NCBI GenBank assembly: GCA_003427395.1
Contig: BFEA01000247.1
Coordinates: 1,788,738-1,818,358 of the forward strand
DNA from: Chara braunii
Lineage: Eukaryota > Streptophyta > Charophyceae > Charales > Characeae
Direction: 5' to 3'
DNA length: 29,621 bases
Both the position numbers and the translations under genes were made by a program. Of the stretch, positions 28,100-29,621 are shown piece after piece; the stretch's first letter is position 1; each line of letters opens with the position of its first letter. The notes under the pieces are model-generated. The model worked only from the letters and a program-made list of their open reading frames with translations. It was not told where the DNA came from and did no database searches.

Positions 28100-29085
28100 G
28101 CCAATCTGTTTCCACCTGTTTGTATCTGCCCGTATTTAGATCTATGTTGTATATCCTTGTCTCCGACATGAGGACGATTGATCGACGAGGAGTATTTACT
28201 ATTTACACAGATGAGTAGTATTTACACCACAAGTACGTCTCTATCGACCCCCTCCGCCTCCTTCGTTCGTCATTCTCCTCTTTTTTTTGTTCTTTTTTTT
28301 TTCAAGGGTATTTTCCGGTCCTCTTTTTTTTGTTTTTGGTGGGGAGGTGCGGGGGGACGGAGAGGAAATTATGCAATTCAAATCTCCTAATCATCCACCT
28401 TCTGAACCCTCTCTCTCGCCCCCCTGCTCCCCCCCCCCCCTAAGAGCCCCACCCACTCCCCCCCCTCTCCTTCCTTCTCCAATTTGTCTGTTGTTTCTGT
28501 CTCGATTGTACTTGTTTTTATTTACTTATTGTATGTAGATCTATGGTGTTATTGTCCTGTAACCATTCTCATAATGAATGCTGGGCGCGGTTGTCTTTTG
28601 CCAAACAATAAATAAAAATACGGTGTAAACAATAAACAAATAGGTAAATAAAAATAATCGGTGTTCAACCAATTGCTGGCTATTCCCAGTGATCTCCTTT
28701 CACGATGAGCTTGAGTCGTTGATGTGAGTTCTTCACTACGAGTTTTTTTTTTTTTTTTTTTTTTTTAAACAGAACCTTACGGTTCCTGCTCCTTTTCCAT
28801 TCTGGGGAGCATCAGTCCGGTTCCTATTCCACCGGCAAGTCAGGCTCGACGGCGTTGAGTAAGTCGTGTCCGTCTTGTTGTGTAGGTGTTATCTACTTGT
28901 CACCGAGACGAGATGGAAGCAGATTTATCGACGCGTATTTACCCCACAAGCGTCTATCTTCATTCATCATTCCCAGTCTACCTTCATTCGTCATTCCCAG
29001 CAAGGAGATTAAGATTCGCTGTTCGCCAAGCTGTTTCCGTTTGATTGTATCTCTACCGATATGTAAATCTAGGTTGTAGTTGTGA
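28100..29085. repeat. Diverged repeat family, about three copies
   Basis: CTGTTTCCRYSTGWTTGTATCT followed by ATRTAGATCTATGTTGTA-like sequence occurs at about 28108-28157, 28490-28560 and 29030-29085. CGACGMGTATTTACCCCACAAG-like sequence and CATTCGTCATTCYC occur at 28187-28275 and 28928-28998. A T24 run lies at 28743-28766. The element type is unknown. Confidence 0.55.
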
Positions 29086-29194
29086 TGAGCTCAGCGACCG
29101 ACTTCGCCATTCTCAGCAAGCTATCTATGTGATGAGATGGGCCGTAAGCACTCTTTTCTGTGGTATGTTTTCATTACACTATTGTAGCTGGAAG

Positions 29195-29365
29195 GGAGAG
29201 TGCAGCTCCAACGCAGACTCAACACGCGCGTACTCCAAAGCGTGCAACAAATGAAGAATGAGCTGAAAACAGACTACAGCTGGGGCTCCAACGCTGCGGC
29301 TCAACACACCTACTCCAAAGTGTGCAAATGAAGAATGACCTGAAAACAGACTGCAGCTGGGGTAT
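29195..29365. repeat. Tandem duplication, about 80-bp unit
   Basis: Both units contain GCTCCAACGC, CTCAACAC, ACTCCAAAGYGTGCAA, ATGAAGAATGASCTGAAAAC and AGACTRCAGCTGGGG. Confidence 0.85.
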
Positions 29366-29380
29366 CCCCCCAGCGGACTG

Positions 29381-29621
29381 ACTCGACTGGACTTGACTGG
29401 ACTGGACTGGACTGGCCTGGCCTGGTACCGACAGTGGTAGGGCAGGACTGGACTGGTACCGACAGTGGTACCGGGCAGGACTGGACTTTACTGGACTGGT
29501 ACCGAGAGTGGTACCGGGCAGGACTTGACTGGACTGGTACCGACAGTGGTACCGGGCAGGACTGGACTGGACTGGACTGGACTGGACTGGTACCAGCAGT
29601 GGTACCGGGCAGGACTGGACT
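29381..29621. repeat. GGACT/GGTACC minisatellite reaching the window end
   Basis: Runs of ACTGG alternate with GGTACCGACAGTGGTACCGG and GCAGGACTGG. Several higher-order units of about 50-70 bp are present and the array continues past the last base. Confidence 0.95.

Larger units (their letters stand above)
27004..28660 (+). other. Probable 3' UTR / downstream flank
   Basis: No coding region was recognised after the TAG. Contents: GT-rich tracts, (TG)n at 27355-27388, two copies of TCATCACAGAAAAAAGAAAG (27613, 27640), (TC)n at 27733-27784, a sequence at 28019-28063 shared with 15418-15465, T and C runs at 28270-28460, and overlapping AATAAA motifs from 28607 to 28650 that are candidate poly(A) signals. 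A gap of 1.6 kb from the stop is long for a 3' UTR, so an earlier non-AATAAA signal is equally possible. Confidence 0.4.

Noticed and set aside
28607-28650. AATAAA cluster as a definite polyadenylation site
   Set aside because: It lies 1.6 kb beyond the stop in a simple A-rich stretch. It is listed only as a candidate.

Overview
This is eukaryotic nuclear DNA, most likely from a streptophyte green plant with long, repeat-filled introns. A charophyte alga such as Chara is my best guess, which is inference. The reasons are GT-AG introns up to 10.6 kb, a plant-type extended PHD protein, a DUF659-type hAT relic, U6 and 18S rRNA fragments, and heavy microsatellite and minisatellite load.

Main content: one plus-strand gene fills most of the window. 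I assembled its 3' part by hand as ten exons between 2635 and 27003. Every internal junction is phase 0, every intron is GT-AG, and together they encode 629 residues ending in a TAG stop. The product has the second half of a PHD finger, a complete extended PHD module (C2HC knuckle plus C4HC2H PHD) spread over five very small exons, a charged helical region over two more, a 351-residue Gln/His-rich exon with basic NLS-like clusters, and a C-terminal exon with a LPKGYIYMPV signature. It should be a nuclear chromatin-reader protein. The 5' exons, including the first zinc ligands of PHD1 and the start codon, are not found and probably lie upstream.

Layout: 1-958 holds a broken hAT transposase on the minus strand. 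959-996 is an exact back-to-back pair of Tn5/Nextera mosaic ends, the signature of a mate-pair junction adapter left in the assembly, so the join between 1-958 and 997 onward may be false. 997-1980 is purine-rich imperfect repeat. The gene runs from 2635 to 27003. Intron 4 (5531-16110) carries a 169-bp-arm near-perfect hairpin, a MITE-like element, a tRNA-His-like sequence, 40-bp tandem repeats and an ORF with a strong signal peptide. Intron 5 has an 18S rRNA fragment and a tandem duplication with N bases. Intron 6 has a U6 retrocopy. Intron 7 has a copy of an exon end with its splice donor. Intron 9 has a second U6 relic and an antisense group II intron reverse-transcriptase fragment close to the last exon. 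27004-29621 is downstream sequence with microsatellites, AATAAA clusters and a minisatellite that runs off the end.

No operon, CRISPR array or prokaryotic system is present. The points most worth following are the split ePHD gene, the hairpin locus, the duplicated splice donor, the small-RNA retrocopies and the assembly junction.
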